Below are positions 50,619-61,639 of a stretch of DNA of 64,000 bases, piece by piece. The DNA is taken from the NCBI GenBank assembly GCA_963854835.1, contig OY978526.1, positions 66,626,765-66,690,764 on the forward strand, given 5' to 3'. The DNA comes from Megamerina dolium (Eukaryota > Arthropoda > Insecta > Diptera > Megamerinidae). A model generated the notes under the pieces. That model saw only the letters and a list, made by a program, of their open reading frames with translations, was not told the origin of the DNA and ran no database searches. Numbering within the stretch: the stretch's first letter is position 1; each line of letters begins with the position of its first letter. Position numbers and translations under genes: made by a program.

Positions 50619-50745
50619 AATTCTTGTTGCTGTTGTTCTGAAATGCAATTTGTTGCTTAGCACCCGCATCAACACCATCAGCTACTATTGTACATAAGCC
50701 AGCATATGACAGAAATACGCACAGAATATATACATACAAATACAT
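50619..50745 (-). CDS. Candidate first coding exon with signal peptide (uncertain)
   Basis: On the minus strand, the first ATG of an open frame (50745) starts a 42-residue peptide: a hydrophobic stretch YLYVYILCVFLSYAGLCTIV, then ADGVDAGAKQQ and an Asn-rich end. The frame meets AATT|GTAAGT at 50619, a textbook 5' splice site in phase 1. A hydrophobic start followed by a strong donor is what a first coding exon of a secreted or membrane protein looks like. Against it, an out-of-frame ATG in better context (ACAATGG, 50764) lies just upstream and would encode another hydrophobic peptide, and no second exon can be named. Opa-like CAG/CAA DNA surrounds it. Confidence 0.25.
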
Positions 50746-50954
50746 ACGTAGCAAGCAGCCATTGTCTTTGCTTATTTCAATGGTTGTTGGTGTTTGTGTT
50801 TTTTCTGTTAATGCTTTTGCGGTGCTTTTGGGTAAGTGCACGTTTTTGTTGTTGTTGCTGTTGTTTTCATTTTACGCCACTACACAATCATAAATGCGAG
50901 AGAGAAAAAAACCTGTCAGCAACTTGTTTAGTTAATAAATTGCATGCAATTTGC

Positions 50955-51290
50955 TTTTGCTGCTGATGCTGCTGCTGCTGCTGATGATACAATTCTGCTG
51001 CGACTGCAGCTTTTACTAGTATTATTGTTATACTGCTTCTTGCTTTACTACAATTTCGAATTATTATTTTACATAGCTCTGCGTATTGTCGTTCTTCGAA
51101 TTATTCTTCTTGCATGCTTATGCCTTTTTGTCTTGCTTGGAAATATTTACAAGTGGTGATCACTTTATGGCTGATGTTGTCCTTTTTGTTGTTGTTGTTG
51201 TTTTTCTTCTTCTACTTGTTTTTTTATTGTATTATTGTTGCAGCTGATGCTGCTGCTGCTGCTACTACTGCTGCTGCTGCTGATGCCGTT
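50955..51290. repeat. Opa-like (CTG)n triplet tracts
   Basis: CTG/CTGATG runs at 50958-50990 and 51240-51285, CAG on the minus strand. Simple sequence; the Leu/Cys/Ala-rich frames are by-products. Confidence 0.85.
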
Positions 51291-51524
51291 ATTGTTATGC
51301 ATCTATTTGTTAGCGATGAATTGAATTTTTGTGCCATTTGCTAAAATTTTGTACTCGTCAATCGTTGTTTTTCAAAATACCATTGTATTGTTTCTAGAAT
51401 TGAATGATTGTTGCTCTTTTAGTGTTTTAAATTTTTGGTTTTTTTTTTTGGTTGATATTTACATTTTATTAAACTCAGCTATAGTTTTTTTTACTGGAAA
51501 TTATGACTAAAAACAAACTATGCC

Positions 51525-51665
51525 ACAATTTGAGGGTCGTTGTCTTGGGGGTGTAACGAAAGCCCTAATCCCTTTCTGCTCCAACACGTCACAAATTTTT
51601 TTACAGTGGCTTAAAATCTGGCTTTTTCGGTCAAAAGTAGAATCATGGAATTTGAAAAATTATAT
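51525..51665 (+). repeat. Dispersed repeat of unknown class (pair with 2280-2430)
   Basis: CGAAAGCCCTAATCC, TTTCTGCTCCAACACG, CTTTTTCGGTCAAAAG and GAATCATGGAATTTGAAAAA align with the complement of 2280-2430. Confidence 0.6.
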
Positions 51666-51887
51666 GTAAATTTACATTTAGGTTAGTGTGCTTCACTGGG
51701 TTATATAATCGTAAATAAGTTCAAACTGGAGTTCGTGTTTCTTCCAAAGATTTAATAAATTCACATGTAACTAGGAAGGAAACGACTAATTTCGATTTAA
51801 AGGAATATCGACATATTTATTTTTTGCCAAAGTTATTCTTTTTAGGTATTCCAAACATTGGTTTAAGCTATTTCCATTAAATTCTTA

Positions 51888-52095
51888 AAGAACTCTGTGA
51901 CAAAGCTCAGAAAAAGTGACGTCACAAGGATTTTGCCATGCGGAACTGGCTAATATAAGTAGGTCCCTTCTAATATTGTTCAAATCGAATATGCACAACA
52001 GTATTGGAAGAGAATTTTAGTGGTATCATAATGGGCCTTTCTGGCTTGAGGTGGCCTCTCAGATGGAGGGCAGCTGCAATAACCTAAGCTAGCAT
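51888..52095 (+). mobile_element. SINE-like element with (TAACC)-type tail, 5' truncated
   Basis: It begins inside the SINE body (AAGAACTCTGTGACAAAGCTCAG) and follows it to AATATGCACAACAGTATTGG. It then switches to GTGGTATCATAATGGGCCTTTCTGGCTTGAGGTGGCC (in pieces) and ends GGCAGCTGCAATAACCTAAGC. The same switch occurs at 15330-15560. Confidence 0.65.
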
Positions 52096-52189
52096 ACAGA
52101 TAAGAAAGTTTCGAGTACATAACGACATTTTAGATCAGGAAAACGAGTCCTAAATATGAAAAAGAGAGTGGGTTCTCACCATTTTTCTT

Positions 52190-52500
52190 AGGAAAAGATA
52201 AAACAACATTAATTTTCCTCTCCAACATTTTCTCCTAGCATACTTTACCTTATTGTCGACTTTTAATGAAGGCCTCCCCTACGAAATCAACATTTAGAGA
52301 GGTAAGATATATAACCAACTTTCAAAAAATTGCTTCCCATTGTTCCCAGGTTGAGGCGAGGAAGAAGAAAAATGTAAAATTGACCTCCATTAATTTTTTA
52401 TTCTAAAAATTTTCTCCTGCCATACTTACCCTCTATCTCCGATCTTTAGGAGCATGCTTATTCCAAAATGCACTGAAAAATACTTGTAAATCGGCAAATA
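52190..52500 (-). repeat. Interspersed repeat 'G' copy, minus strand
   Basis: Two units with CATTTTCTCCTxxCATACTTACC (52225 and 52410) and CTCTATCTCC, the complement of GGAGATAGAG...GGTAAGTATG. Confidence 0.6.
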
Positions 52501-52509
52501 ACTTCATAG

Positions 52510-52895
52510 CCGTGCAGTACTCAGCTGCGTCAGTGTTTCCTTGACGATTTTTCCAGTGTGTGGGCGAGCGTTATCGTAAAGGAGAAGAACCTTGCGCCTC
52601 TTACACGCTGTCACTGGTCTTGTTCGCAACAGCTCATCATTCAGTTTGTTCAACTGATGTTTGTAGACATCAGCAGTAACAGATTCATTCCGTTTCAGCA
52701 GCTGGTAGTACGCAACTCTTTGGTGATCTCACCAAATGCAGAGCATTGCCTTATGACAGTGGATGTTCCGATTTAGCTGTGATGTTGATGGTTATCCGGG
52801 GTCTACCCATAACTTCTTCCGTTTGGAATTGACGTAGTACATCCACTTTTCTTCGCCAGCCACAACACGACATAGAAAACTCTTCCATTTTTCCC
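52510..52895 (-). pseudogene. Mariner transposase fossil, catalytic core
   Basis: The minus strand reads FLCRVVAGEEKWMYYVNSKRKK (first catalytic block; Asp of GDEKW replaced by Glu), then W-D, AYYQLLKRNESVTADVYKHQLNKLN and LLLYDNARPHTGKIVKETL, which keeps the second catalytic Asp. The family form is WDxxGxIYYELLxxNxTITxxxYxxQLxxL, then HDNARPH. One frameshift and several stops. It ends at 52510 beside a 'G' repeat; the N-terminus and third Asp are missing. Confidence 0.75.
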
Positions 52896-53029
52896 AAAGA
52901 AAAAAAAAAAAGATTGTCGAAACTAACAAAAAATTACTAGATGCATACTAATGGCTACTAAAACTGTTTAATCCCTCTAACGTTGCGGGCGGAAATAAAG
53001 TTAAGGACCCAGAAATCGCCTCTAGATGT

Positions 53030-53220
53030 ATGGGCCAGTCCCCATTCATTTTTCCTCAGAAATATTTCTTGCGAACATCTCTATCTCTATCCGTTGGGGA
53101 AGCTCCCCTACAAAATTAAGTTTTTCATACAAATTGTTTCCCCCCACTCGTTTTTTCACTCAAATAATTTCCCCCCACCATATTTATCCCCTATCTATAT
53201 ACAAAATATCTACTAATTTA
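53030..53220 (-). repeat. Interspersed repeat 'G' copy, minus strand
   Basis: GAAGCTCCCCTACAAAATTAAG, TTTCCCCCCACCATATTTATCCCCTATCT-like phrases are complements of the 'G' repeat. They cause the two overlapping His/Ser/Pro-rich frames here. Confidence 0.5.
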
Positions 53221-54574
53221 TACTTGATCCGGCTGTCTGACATCTGAGACCTAATGAAATATAACTGATATCTGATACGTGATACCTTATCTCATGACAT
53301 CGATGATGACACTTCCTGAACATGAACCTCGCTATATCAGAAACTTTATATAAGCACTGCTGAAACTTATTTAGTTGCCTTTATATTAAGTCACTTCAAC
53401 CTCACTGTTCCACAAATTCCATATAGATGTTTCTGAAATTTACATATTTGGTTAAGAAAGTAATAGTTTCTCTAAAACTCTGTATTCACTTCATTGTTTA
53501 TTGTTTAACAAATGTTATGCTTTGTTTGAATTTCTTTCTTTGTTTTATTTCATTTATCTTTACTCTATTAACTATGCATGAAAGAAAGAAATATTAGTCC
53601 GCACACTATTTTTATCGGTGTGTCTTTCTTTGTTTTTTTCCTTAACAACCATTGATTTATTTGCCATTTTCACATTCCCATTGACCTCCAGTTATACACT
53701 TTGAAGGACAACAATTTCAGCAGTAATATTTATGCTGTAAAATGAGCTGTTCTACTTGGTGTCACTAAAACTATAGTACATGTACATATACATATAAACG
53801 CACTTGTATATATAACACGATAGAAAAATGAAATGAAAATAAAATCCTTTATATTAACTTATTGTTTTTAAGAGCGGTCTCTGAAACCCAAAAAAAAAAA
53901 ATAAATAAATAAAAATAAGCAAGTACATAAAATTAAATGAAAAAGAGCGGTTGACAAGTAAAAAGTTCTTAATAAATTATATCCAATTAATTTGACGTTA
54001 GTGTATGTAAGAGAATGCTCCTTTAGTCTCTGTTTTATTACGTTTTCTTTTAAAAACACCATTTGGTCGTTTGGTTGGTTTATTTTAATTTAATTTTTTA
54101 AAAATTATCTCATAAATTTATAAAATAGTTGTAGTGTTTTGTTGTTGTCATTGCCATTTCACTCACAGTCCAAATGTCACCATAACTACAACATGTCGTA
54201 TGAGTAACATTAATATTTATTATTCTATATCTTTGTACTATAAATGATCCAAGTGATGTTATAATGAATGTTGTGTGGTATTTTCCGATAAGGAAGAAAA
54301 ATCTGGAATGAATTCTCAACTAAGCAATCCTACAAAGCAAAGCTACACATTCAAATGGATATCAGATGCAAAGTTGTTAAGGTCTATTCACATTGAAAAC
54401 AAAAAGAGCTGATGATTTCATCAAAAGGAAAAAAATTAAAACAGATGATGTGTAGCAAACCGATAAGACACATAATACAATAAGTTGGCCAATTGAATTA
54501 TAATGCACATTTTTATGTATAATAATAATAAAATTATTACTTATTTTCGTTCAAATGGAATTTTTTATTTTTTT
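53221..54574. other. No gene seen
   Basis: AT-rich; no supported ORF. Confidence 0.5.
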
Positions 54575-54940
54575 TTTCTGGAGGGGAAGTGACGAGGGGT
54601 AAGTATGTTAATGGGAAATATTGAGGTAAAAATTTAGAGGTGTTCAATCAAACATTTCAAACATCCATAGACATCGTGAAGCTATGGAAGTCTTTTTTAT
54701 ATGAATTTTATACCAATGAAGTCAAGCAGATAGATGATAAATAAATTTAGAAAAAATATTAAAGAGGAAAAATGTATGGGCATCATTCTTAAATTTTATT
54801 CCTCTAAAGGCGATTTTTCATCACATATGTGCTTATTTCCTGATTTTCACCAGTTTTTGAGTTAATTTTGTATGGCTGTCCCCTCAAGGGGTGAAGAGGT
54901 TATTCTCTTATGGACTTATTTGTCGATTTTTATGTAATTC
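54575..54940 (+). repeat. Interspersed repeat 'G' copy, split by a SINE
   Basis: GTGACGAGGGGTAAGTATG (54589-54607), then a second unit with TTTTGTATGGCTGTCCCCTCAAGGGGTGAAG-like sequence at 54866-54898 and TTGTCGATTTTTATG just before the SINE. Confidence 0.6.
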
Positions 54941-54950
54941 TAGAAATAGT

Positions 54951-55325
54951 GCCGTAGAAACGGGTGCCGTAGCTCAGTGGTTAGTGTGTTCGCCTTCTGA
55001 TCTGTAGGTCGTGGTTCAATACCCGGCTCATGCATAACAAATTTAATACCGAAAAGATTTTTCTTTCGAATGGTACCCACCTGTCGGCAAGCAATTGGCA
55101 ATTCTTCCGACAGTAACAACTTGCCATGAAAAAGCTTCTAAAAAGAACTCTGTGACAAAGCTCAGAAAAAGTGATGTCACAAGTGTTCTGCCGTTCGGAA
55201 CCGGCTAAAATAAATAGGTCCGTTCTAATACTGTCCAAAATTTAAGACGCACAACAGTAATGGAAGAGGATCTCGGCCAATGAGCCCTTTGGGGCTTTAA
55301 GTGCCACATATTTATTTTTTTTTTT
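54951..55325 (+). mobile_element. tRNA-derived SINE, best-preserved plus-strand copy
   Basis: Roughly 70 bp of tRNA-like head, then an unrelated body of ~260 bp (AACTCTGTGACAAAGCTCAGAAAAAG, CTGCCGTTCGGAACCGGC, GCACAACAGTAATGG) and a TTTATTTTTT tail. TAGAAATAGT flanks it (54941-54950 and 55326-55335). Thirteen extra bases (GCCGTAGAAACGG) precede the head and resemble its own start, perhaps a template jump. There is no protein; it would be copied by a LINE enzyme. Confidence 0.9.
54970..55023 (+). promoter_or_regulatory. Internal RNA polymerase III promoter of the SINE (boxes A and B)
   Basis: Box A TAGCTCAGTGG (54970-54980) and box B GGTTCAATACC (55013-55023), 32 bp apart, match tRNA-type Pol III promoters (TRGCNNAGYNGG and GGTTCRANNCC). 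Confidence 0.75.
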
Positions 55326-55632
55326 TAGAAATAGTAAATTATTATGCAAAATATTATGGTCAAATTATAAGGCAATGATGAAAATATATTTTTTTTTCTT
55401 CTTTTTAGCGCATATTTCCGAACTGCTCACTTACCATTTGCCATAATGTCGCTAATTATCTAGTCATGAGAGCTTGTATGACCATATTAACCGTAGATTG
55501 CTCCTTAAAAAAAGTTAGGAATTCCACCCTTTGGAACAGTTTTGTTCCATATGTACATTTCAAGCCGATATATTTCTTGTTCTTTATTTTATCTAACAAC
55601 CAACAAAAAACCATTTAACTCGTAAAACAGAG
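55326..55632. other. No gene seen
   Basis: AT-rich spacer between the SINE and mariner copy C. Confidence 0.5.
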
Positions 55633-56415
55633 TAGTTAAAGGTTTATCTGCATAAACACGGTCTTTCGCGTAGCCCCACAAAAAAAGTCAAGCGGTGTCA
55701 AATCGCATGATCTTGGTGGCCACTTGATATCGCCACGACGAGAAATTACGCGGCCAGAAAATTTCTCTTGCAATAAAGCCATATTCGCTCGAGTTGTGTG
55801 GTATATTGTCTAAGTCGTATTCTTCAATAGTAGGCAAAAAAAAGTCGGTTATCATATGACCATAATGCTCCGAATTGACGGTGACAGTCGTTCCATCGTC
55901 GTTTTCGAAGAAGTAAGGTCCAATCACACCTCCGGACCAAAGAGCGCACCAAGCAGTGACTTTTTGTGGATGTAGTGGCCTCTCTTCAATTACTTGAGGA
56001 TTCTCAGAACCCCAAATACGACAATTTTGTTTGTTAACATACCCACCGAGTGAGAAATGTGCTTCGTCGCTGAAGAAAATTTTGTTCGAAAAATCGCCGT
56101 CCACCGCCTGTTGTTCAAGCACCCATTCGACGTATCTACGACGTTGTGAATGGTCAGCTGGCTTCAGTTGTTGTGTGAGCTGGATTTTATATGGATGTAG
56201 GTGTAGATCCAAATGCAAAATACGCCATAATGTGCCGTAAGACAGTCCTAATTCCTGAGAACGACGAGGAAGCGACACATTCGGGTCTTCGGTAACACTT
56301 TCACTTACAGCAGCGATATTTTCGGTGGTACCTGCGAAACGATGATGCACCATTTTTGTAGTAGGTTTTTACAATTTTAATGCGTTGTGCGATAGTTAAA
56401 CGATCCATTTTCGCA
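55633..56415 (-). pseudogene. DD41D mariner transposase, copy C (two deletions)
   Basis: The ATG near 56408 begins MDRLTIAQRIKIVKTYYKNG. The ~130-bp deletion then removes most of the first HTH and shifts the frame, which reopens in HHRFAGTTENIAAVSESVTEDPN and runs through the second HTH, the linker and the first catalytic block. This copy alone keeps the first Asp intact (IFFSDEAHFSLGG). The WFQQDGATC segment with the second Asp is missing through the same 26-bp deletion as in copy B, and the frame is lost after NIPHNSS. The third block (TPLDFF) is still readable in another frame near 55690. Inactive, but it shows the ancestral sequence where A and B are damaged. Confidence 0.9.
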
Positions 56416-56520
56416 AATGTCAGACTTTGAACTGAAAAAGAAAGAAATTGTTTTAACAACTCAGTTTGACAGATGTCGAATTCTAGCCCTATACTTTTGA
56501 AATCGCGAAATGGATAACCC
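55633..56520 (-). mobile_element. DD41D mariner, copy C, 3'-truncated
   Basis: Minus strand. The 5' TIR is intact at 56491-56520 (complement GGGTTATCCATTTCGCGATT). The element stops near 55633 within the codons for ADKPL, so the C-terminus and 3' TIR are missing. A deletion of about 130 bp joins AAAAATGGTG to CATCATCGTTTCG near 56350. Confidence 0.88.
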
Positions 56521-57340
56521 GTTACTTATTTTCACCAGAGAGATAGCAGTCATTACATCGGCATCGTTTGACAACTCCTGTGAGCACAGTAGAAAAAACA
56601 GTATTTTCAGCGATAAATGAATCAGCAGTAAGCCAGAAACTGCGAGATGCTAAAATCTAAAATTTATTCATGATTTATATTAGGTGTTACAAAAATTAAA
56701 TATTACAATATTCTTGCACTTGTGTTTTTTGTCCAATAGAGATATACCTGCTCACAAGTGCAATCAAAAAGAATCTAATTAACATACGATTCAAATATAT
56801 TTTAAAATGTTTGATTTCTATTAACTGTAACAAATTACAATATTCCGTTATTTTTAAGTCTACACAATTGCAAGAGAAATTTCAATAGAGAGCAAATGAG
56901 TACATTGAGAGATAAAGGAATAAACTAGTAAAGAAGAAGGCAAAACCCTAAGGTGGTGGTACATAAGCGGCGACGCTGCATATTAGTTATTCACAGCGGC
57001 GTAACAACTCCCTTTTGTGAATTTCTGCTTTTCATTGATCATCATATTTATCATAAGAAATCATATTTATAAACGCTAGCTAATATCAACACCTCAAAGT
57101 ATGCGTGCAACAAAACTGTATCAATTTGAATATAGTTCTTCCCATACAAATGTTTCCTATATTTATTTGAATTTTCGATTAAAATTTTTTCGACTTGAGG
57201 CGAAAAATATAGCAAAAACGCATCTTTTATATCCGTCATTCGATTCAGCGCATATCTAGTAACCCCTATATATGCAAATGTACATGATCAGAAAATGTCA
57301 GAAAATGACAAAAAATAACTTTCCGTTATTCTTAACAGGA
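56521..57340. other. No gene seen
   Basis: AT-rich; no supported ORF. Confidence 0.5.
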
Positions 57341-57350
57341 CGCATTTCAA

Positions 57351-57602
57351 TCACATTGGATGCACGTAAACGACCGCTTGAAAAAGGCATTGAACTTCAA
57401 ACAGTGTTGTCTTTGGACAAGTAGAGTGCATCCTCAGTTTTTTCATTTGAAGTACTTTCGGTTTAACAGTCACTTTGAAAAGAGGGCTTTCATCCCGTTC
57501 GAAATCGCTGCTTGATAATTTCTCATTTTCACTTTCTTCTAGGACATTTCCTATTTCTTCTTCAGCCAAATATTTAGGAACCGCACAAAATATATTTTCA
57601 AG
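57351..57602 (-). CDS. Candidate terminal exon, acidic tail (uncertain, possibly decayed)
   Basis: On the minus strand, TTTAACTTAG at 57612-57603 could be a splice acceptor. The 83 codons that follow are open in phase 0 to TGA at 57353-57351. They encode a strongly acidic, Ser-rich stretch (LAEEEIGNVLEESENEKLSSSDFERDESP), then a basic part. Just upstream, in another frame, 57604-57730 is open and reads like a membrane helix (FHYFILLGVATVVITVFALL) ending at a TGA on the boundary. Either the two belong together and a frameshift broke them, or the resemblance is chance. I recognise no family. Confidence 0.25.
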   Translation of the reverse strand, partial: LENIFCAVPKYLAEEEIGNVLEESENEKLSSSDFERDESPLFKVTVKPKVLQMKKLRMHSTCPKTTLFEVQCLFQAVVYVHPM

Positions 57603-57730
57603 CTAAGTTAAATAATAATAAAGCAAATACCGTTATAACGACAGTAGCGACGCCAAGCAAAATAAAATAGTGGAAGATCTTAGTGCTGTCTTTGTAGGAG
57701 AAAAAATACAAAACCCTTCTATGGGAATAT

Positions 57731-59799
57731 GTCTGGAACTGATATCATGTTTATTGTTTTAGACACGCCAAACGATTTTAAATAAACAATATACAGAATT
57801 CTAACCATTGGAGTAAATTTGTAGTATATTCCAATAAATTCTTACACCCTGAATTCGGATTTTGGATACTGCAAAAGTTTATAACCGAAATGTGCAATGG
57901 AACATTTTTGTACCATAGGATGGAATTATGAAGATTTGAAATTATAACTGTTGGGTTAGGAGCGTTTCCCTCAACCGCGATAAATACCAAAATGTATATG
58001 TACAAGTATGTACCGAATTATCAAATTGGGCTGTGCCCTTAAACAAACGAGATGATGTGGCTTTGATGTGGTCAACGATTAGACCGATTTATTTTACAAA
58101 ATTTAATTTCCTTTTCGTCTTATGATTTAAGTATATAAACATATACATAATTACTTTTACTTCGCAATATACTTCGTTCGTAATTGTAAATATGTATGTT
58201 ACATTATTGGAGATTAGGTATACATATATTAATTTAGAGAATTTATGTATAAGTAATAGAGAGAGAACAGGTAAGGCTAAATATGTATATACATATATAC
58301 ATATTTATATATGTATATATGTATATATGTATATATCATGAGCAATTAATGAGAGTACAAATGAATACAAAATACCGTTAAAATGGATTCAAATGTACGA
58401 TCATGATTGCATATTAAATGATCATGATATAGACATTAAAGGTAAATAAGAAAATATTAATATATATGTACAAGCGAAATGATATGAGCTAACCGGTGAT
58501 GCAGTGATCCTCAATCTGTGACCAAACAATAACAAAACTTTGCAATGAACTTTGTTATAAAATGCAAAAAGCCAATAAGTAATGAAGAAGTTACAAATTA
58601 GTTAAATAGTAGAATTCAATATTCACTAACAAAGAAATAAAGTTTAAACAAAAATGTATATGGAACTTTTTTGTTCCAAGTATCGATTAACGGTTAAACT
58701 ATCTATCCCGTTCGTGTAAGAAATAATCAGAATCTAAAAGTAATAAATCTAATCAAATCTAAATTTTGAAATCGATGCTATTCCAAATAATCTCTTAAAT
58801 TATTATGAATGTTGTCTCTACTTTAATAGTTCTATAAAATAATATAAAAGTGTTAGCACATTTTAAATGCCTTCTTTCATTTGCATAATATTGACTAACA
58901 TTTTTAGTATATAGTCACGCCTAAAGCAATTTATACTTATATACATAGTATTTAAACTACTACCAAAATACAATTTGATTAATTATTAAGTGGCATAAAA
59001 TTTCTTAAGAATTTCACAAAATATTCCACACGAACGCCCAATGGCTATTCAGTATTTAACACTTTTCATTAGTAGGTAGTACCATCTAAAAAAAGGGAAA
59101 TGCAAATTAACCAAATATATATTTACAAATTAGTTAACATCATCGCATCATATATATACAATAGTAAGTACTTACCACCAACAGCATCCATAATACTAAT
59201 TTGTTACGATTAAGCTAGCTACGTAGCTGCTAGTACAATAATTACACTGCCATCCAACCAAACAATCAACCATTTGTAATGCAAGTATATGAATTTCAAA
59301 AGTATTAATGTACTTTTAGTCCTTGAGCTATTTACTGAATATTTAAGTATATCCTAAACTATATACACACACTTACATAAAGATATATAAATATTTATAG
59401 GGTGCTCTATATGACTAGAAAATTATTTAAAGGCTCTTTCTTTTTCAGAATATAGGGAAATTGTTAGTAAATTTGAATGAGTTTATATTTTTGGAGCATT
59501 AAATTTTGTTCAATAGCCTTACGATCAAATAAAGAAAAGGAGCTTAAAAGAGGCTCATGACAGAAAATATTTCTAAGTAGCATCAGAATAAAAATTAACC
59601 CACTCATATGCATGATAAATATCGTAATTAATTATAAATTTCTCGAAAAAATATAATATTATCTTTTAACAACAAATTAACATGTTTATAAACAACGAAA
59701 CAAAAATATGTTATTGAATGTATATTTTCACACTTTTCACAGGAAAAACTAATACAAACAAGCTGAAATCTGGTGCATATGATTTCATTTTCAAACCAA
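57731..59799. other. No gene seen; TATG/TACA repeats near 58285-58335
   Basis: AT-rich. ATTATGGATGCTGTTGGTG|GTAAGT on the minus strand (near 59200-59172) has a start codon followed by a donor-like site, but nothing else supports an exon. Confidence 0.4.
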
Positions 59800-60620
59800 T
59801 AAACAACATCGAAAATAAATGTAATCGGATGAAAACTACCCCTACTTCCCATACAAAATTTTGCCGTTGAATGTATATGTTCATACCTTACACGCGATAA
59901 TATAAAACTACCGACCTAAAACGTGATATCTAATATTATTTCGATCAGAAAATGGTTATATTAAACAATGGGCGTAATCGAAACATCGAAAACACATTTA
60001 CCTTCCATATAAATTCATATTCTTGGATGGGTATTTTCTCACTTTGCGTGAGAAAATATAAATTTACCAAGCTAAAACTCTTTACACATGATTATAATTA
60101 GCAATTAGTATGAATATTCAAGAACGGGGGTAATCGAATAAAAACCACGTCTACTTCCTGTATAAAAATTGGCTACCGAGTGTGTACTTTCATATTTCTC
60201 ACACGAAAAACTGAAGTTACCAAGCTGAAATTTAGTAAACTGTAAAGTAAGTAAGTAAGTTTACTAAGTTCAATAAACTGAACCTAGTAGAATTAAAAGT
60301 ACTCCTGCTGCAATTTAGTACACATGATTTTATTAACAAATAAATAGATATTCTTGAAAATGGACCGAATCGAATCAAAACTACTTCTACCTTCCATACA
60401 AAAATGTATTTTTTAATATATATTTTCACATCTTACGATAATATAAAACTATCAATCTAAAACTTGGTAAATAAATATAGTCTGATCCCAAATTAGACCA
60501 ATGTTAAAAAATGGGCGCATTCGAATAATAATCACACCTACCTCCCATACAGAAGCATGTTGTGGAGTGTGTATTTTTACATATAAATTTATCAAGCTGA
60601 AATAGTGTAGTTTGTCACTT
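59800..60620 (+). repeat. 152-bp-type tandem array
   Basis: Units carry AATCGxATxAAAAC, then CTACxTxCCxTACAAAAATT, then TTTTCACAxxTTACACG and AAACTxxCxxxCTxAAA. The CTACCTTCC-type landmark recurs near 59840, 60000, 60150, 60390 and 60540. The larger gap holds a GTAAGTAAGTAAGT insertion (60245-60258). Confidence 0.65.
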
Positions 60621-61372
60621 ATGAAACTTTAAAATAGTGCAACACTCGTGTTTCTCTTTAAAGCCATTCATATAAAAATGTTTTGCAACATTGTTGCTCA
60701 ACATTTTTGCTTTCTCAATAAATAGCTATTGAGTTGACAGAAATGATGCTGAGGTATATTTATGAGAAAACAATTTTTTTTTTATATTCAAAAAATATTT
60801 TTCACAACCAATTTTGAAAATATATTTGTTTTGAGAAAAATTTCATAAACTTATTTCAATTCAAAAATTACAATAAATAACATTTTTTTTAAGGAAAAAT
60901 TTCTATTTTTTATATTTATTTTATAAAACCAATTGAAAAAAAAAACATCTTTTAAAGAAATTTTTCATTAAAAAACTACTCGAAAATTGATTTGAATTCA
61001 AAATTTTAATTTCCAACGCCCTGTAAATGTTCATATACAAAAAAAAAGAACAGCAACAAATAATACTGGTTGAAATAGAAAAACATTGAATTTGAGGTAT
61101 CGTGAAATGAAAGCAGGCAAAGTTTTGAAAAGGAATTAGAGCAAAAGAGATATACAAACAATTTCATAGAGATAGAAAGAGAGAGGGGGAGATAGATGGA
61201 GGTGTCTAAAAATAGTAAATAAGCAGAGCACATTATTTGAAAGTTTAATTTTAATTAACGCAATTAATTTGGCCGTCATCATGTGGTCATGATGTTGATG
61301 GTGTTTTGTATACAATTTTTTTTCTTCTTTTTAGCTTTAGGTATACTCATCATCAACAACAAATCTGTGTTG
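60621..61372. other. No gene seen
   Basis: Very AT-rich, with repeated AAATATTTTT-like phrases at 60780-60960. Confidence 0.5.
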
Positions 61373-61404
61373 TCAATAGCCAAAAGGCATAATAGCACTT
61401 GATG

Positions 61405-61440
61405 GTTGTGTTGATGTTGTTGTTGTTGTTGTTGTTTTTG
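61405..61440. repeat. (GTT)n triplet tract
   Basis: GTTGTTGTT units, giving poly-Thr on the minus strand. Confidence 0.95.
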
Positions 61441-61501
61441 CTATGTTTGAGTATTGAATCTCTAGTACGTTCACTATTACATAGATACTTCCTTTTTTAC
61501 G

Positions 61502-61630
61502 TTTGTCTCCTCTAAGAGGCGCACTCTTGTTGAGTTGACTGTTTTGTCGCCAGCGTACAAAAGAGACAGCACAAAGTAGCAACATCAACAACAACGATGA
61601 CGACAAACGAATGCCTGCAATTAACGGCAT
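61502..61630 (-). CDS. Candidate first coding exon with signal peptide (uncertain)
   Basis: On the minus strand, the ATG at 61630 is the first in its frame; an in-frame TAA lies about seven codons upstream. It begins MPLIAGIRLSSSLLLMLLLC then AVSFVRWRQNSQLN: a short basic n-region, a 15-residue hydrophobic core and an AVS-type cleavage site, the textbook layout of a signal peptide. The frame stays open to 61373 (86 codons), but the later part is repeat-derived poly-Thr, so the exon probably ends earlier. GTAAAA at 61500 is one possible, weak donor, used here to set the end. No following exon can be named. Local base composition is less AT-biased than its surroundings. Confidence 0.35.
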
Positions 61631-61639
61631 CCAAATTGG

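Noticed and set aside
50944..51344. Leu/Ala/Cys-rich plus-strand frames that look like membrane proteins
   Set aside because: Products of CTG/TTG triplet repeats.
54961..55035. A tRNA gene (also at 47402 and 24031)
   Set aside because: The tRNA-like head is followed each time by the same SINE body and tail and flanked by target duplications; the acceptor stem does not pair. These are SINEs.
59172..59200. Tiny minus-strand exon (ATG, five codons, GTAAGT)
   Set aside because: Such a short match is expected by chance; nothing else supports it.
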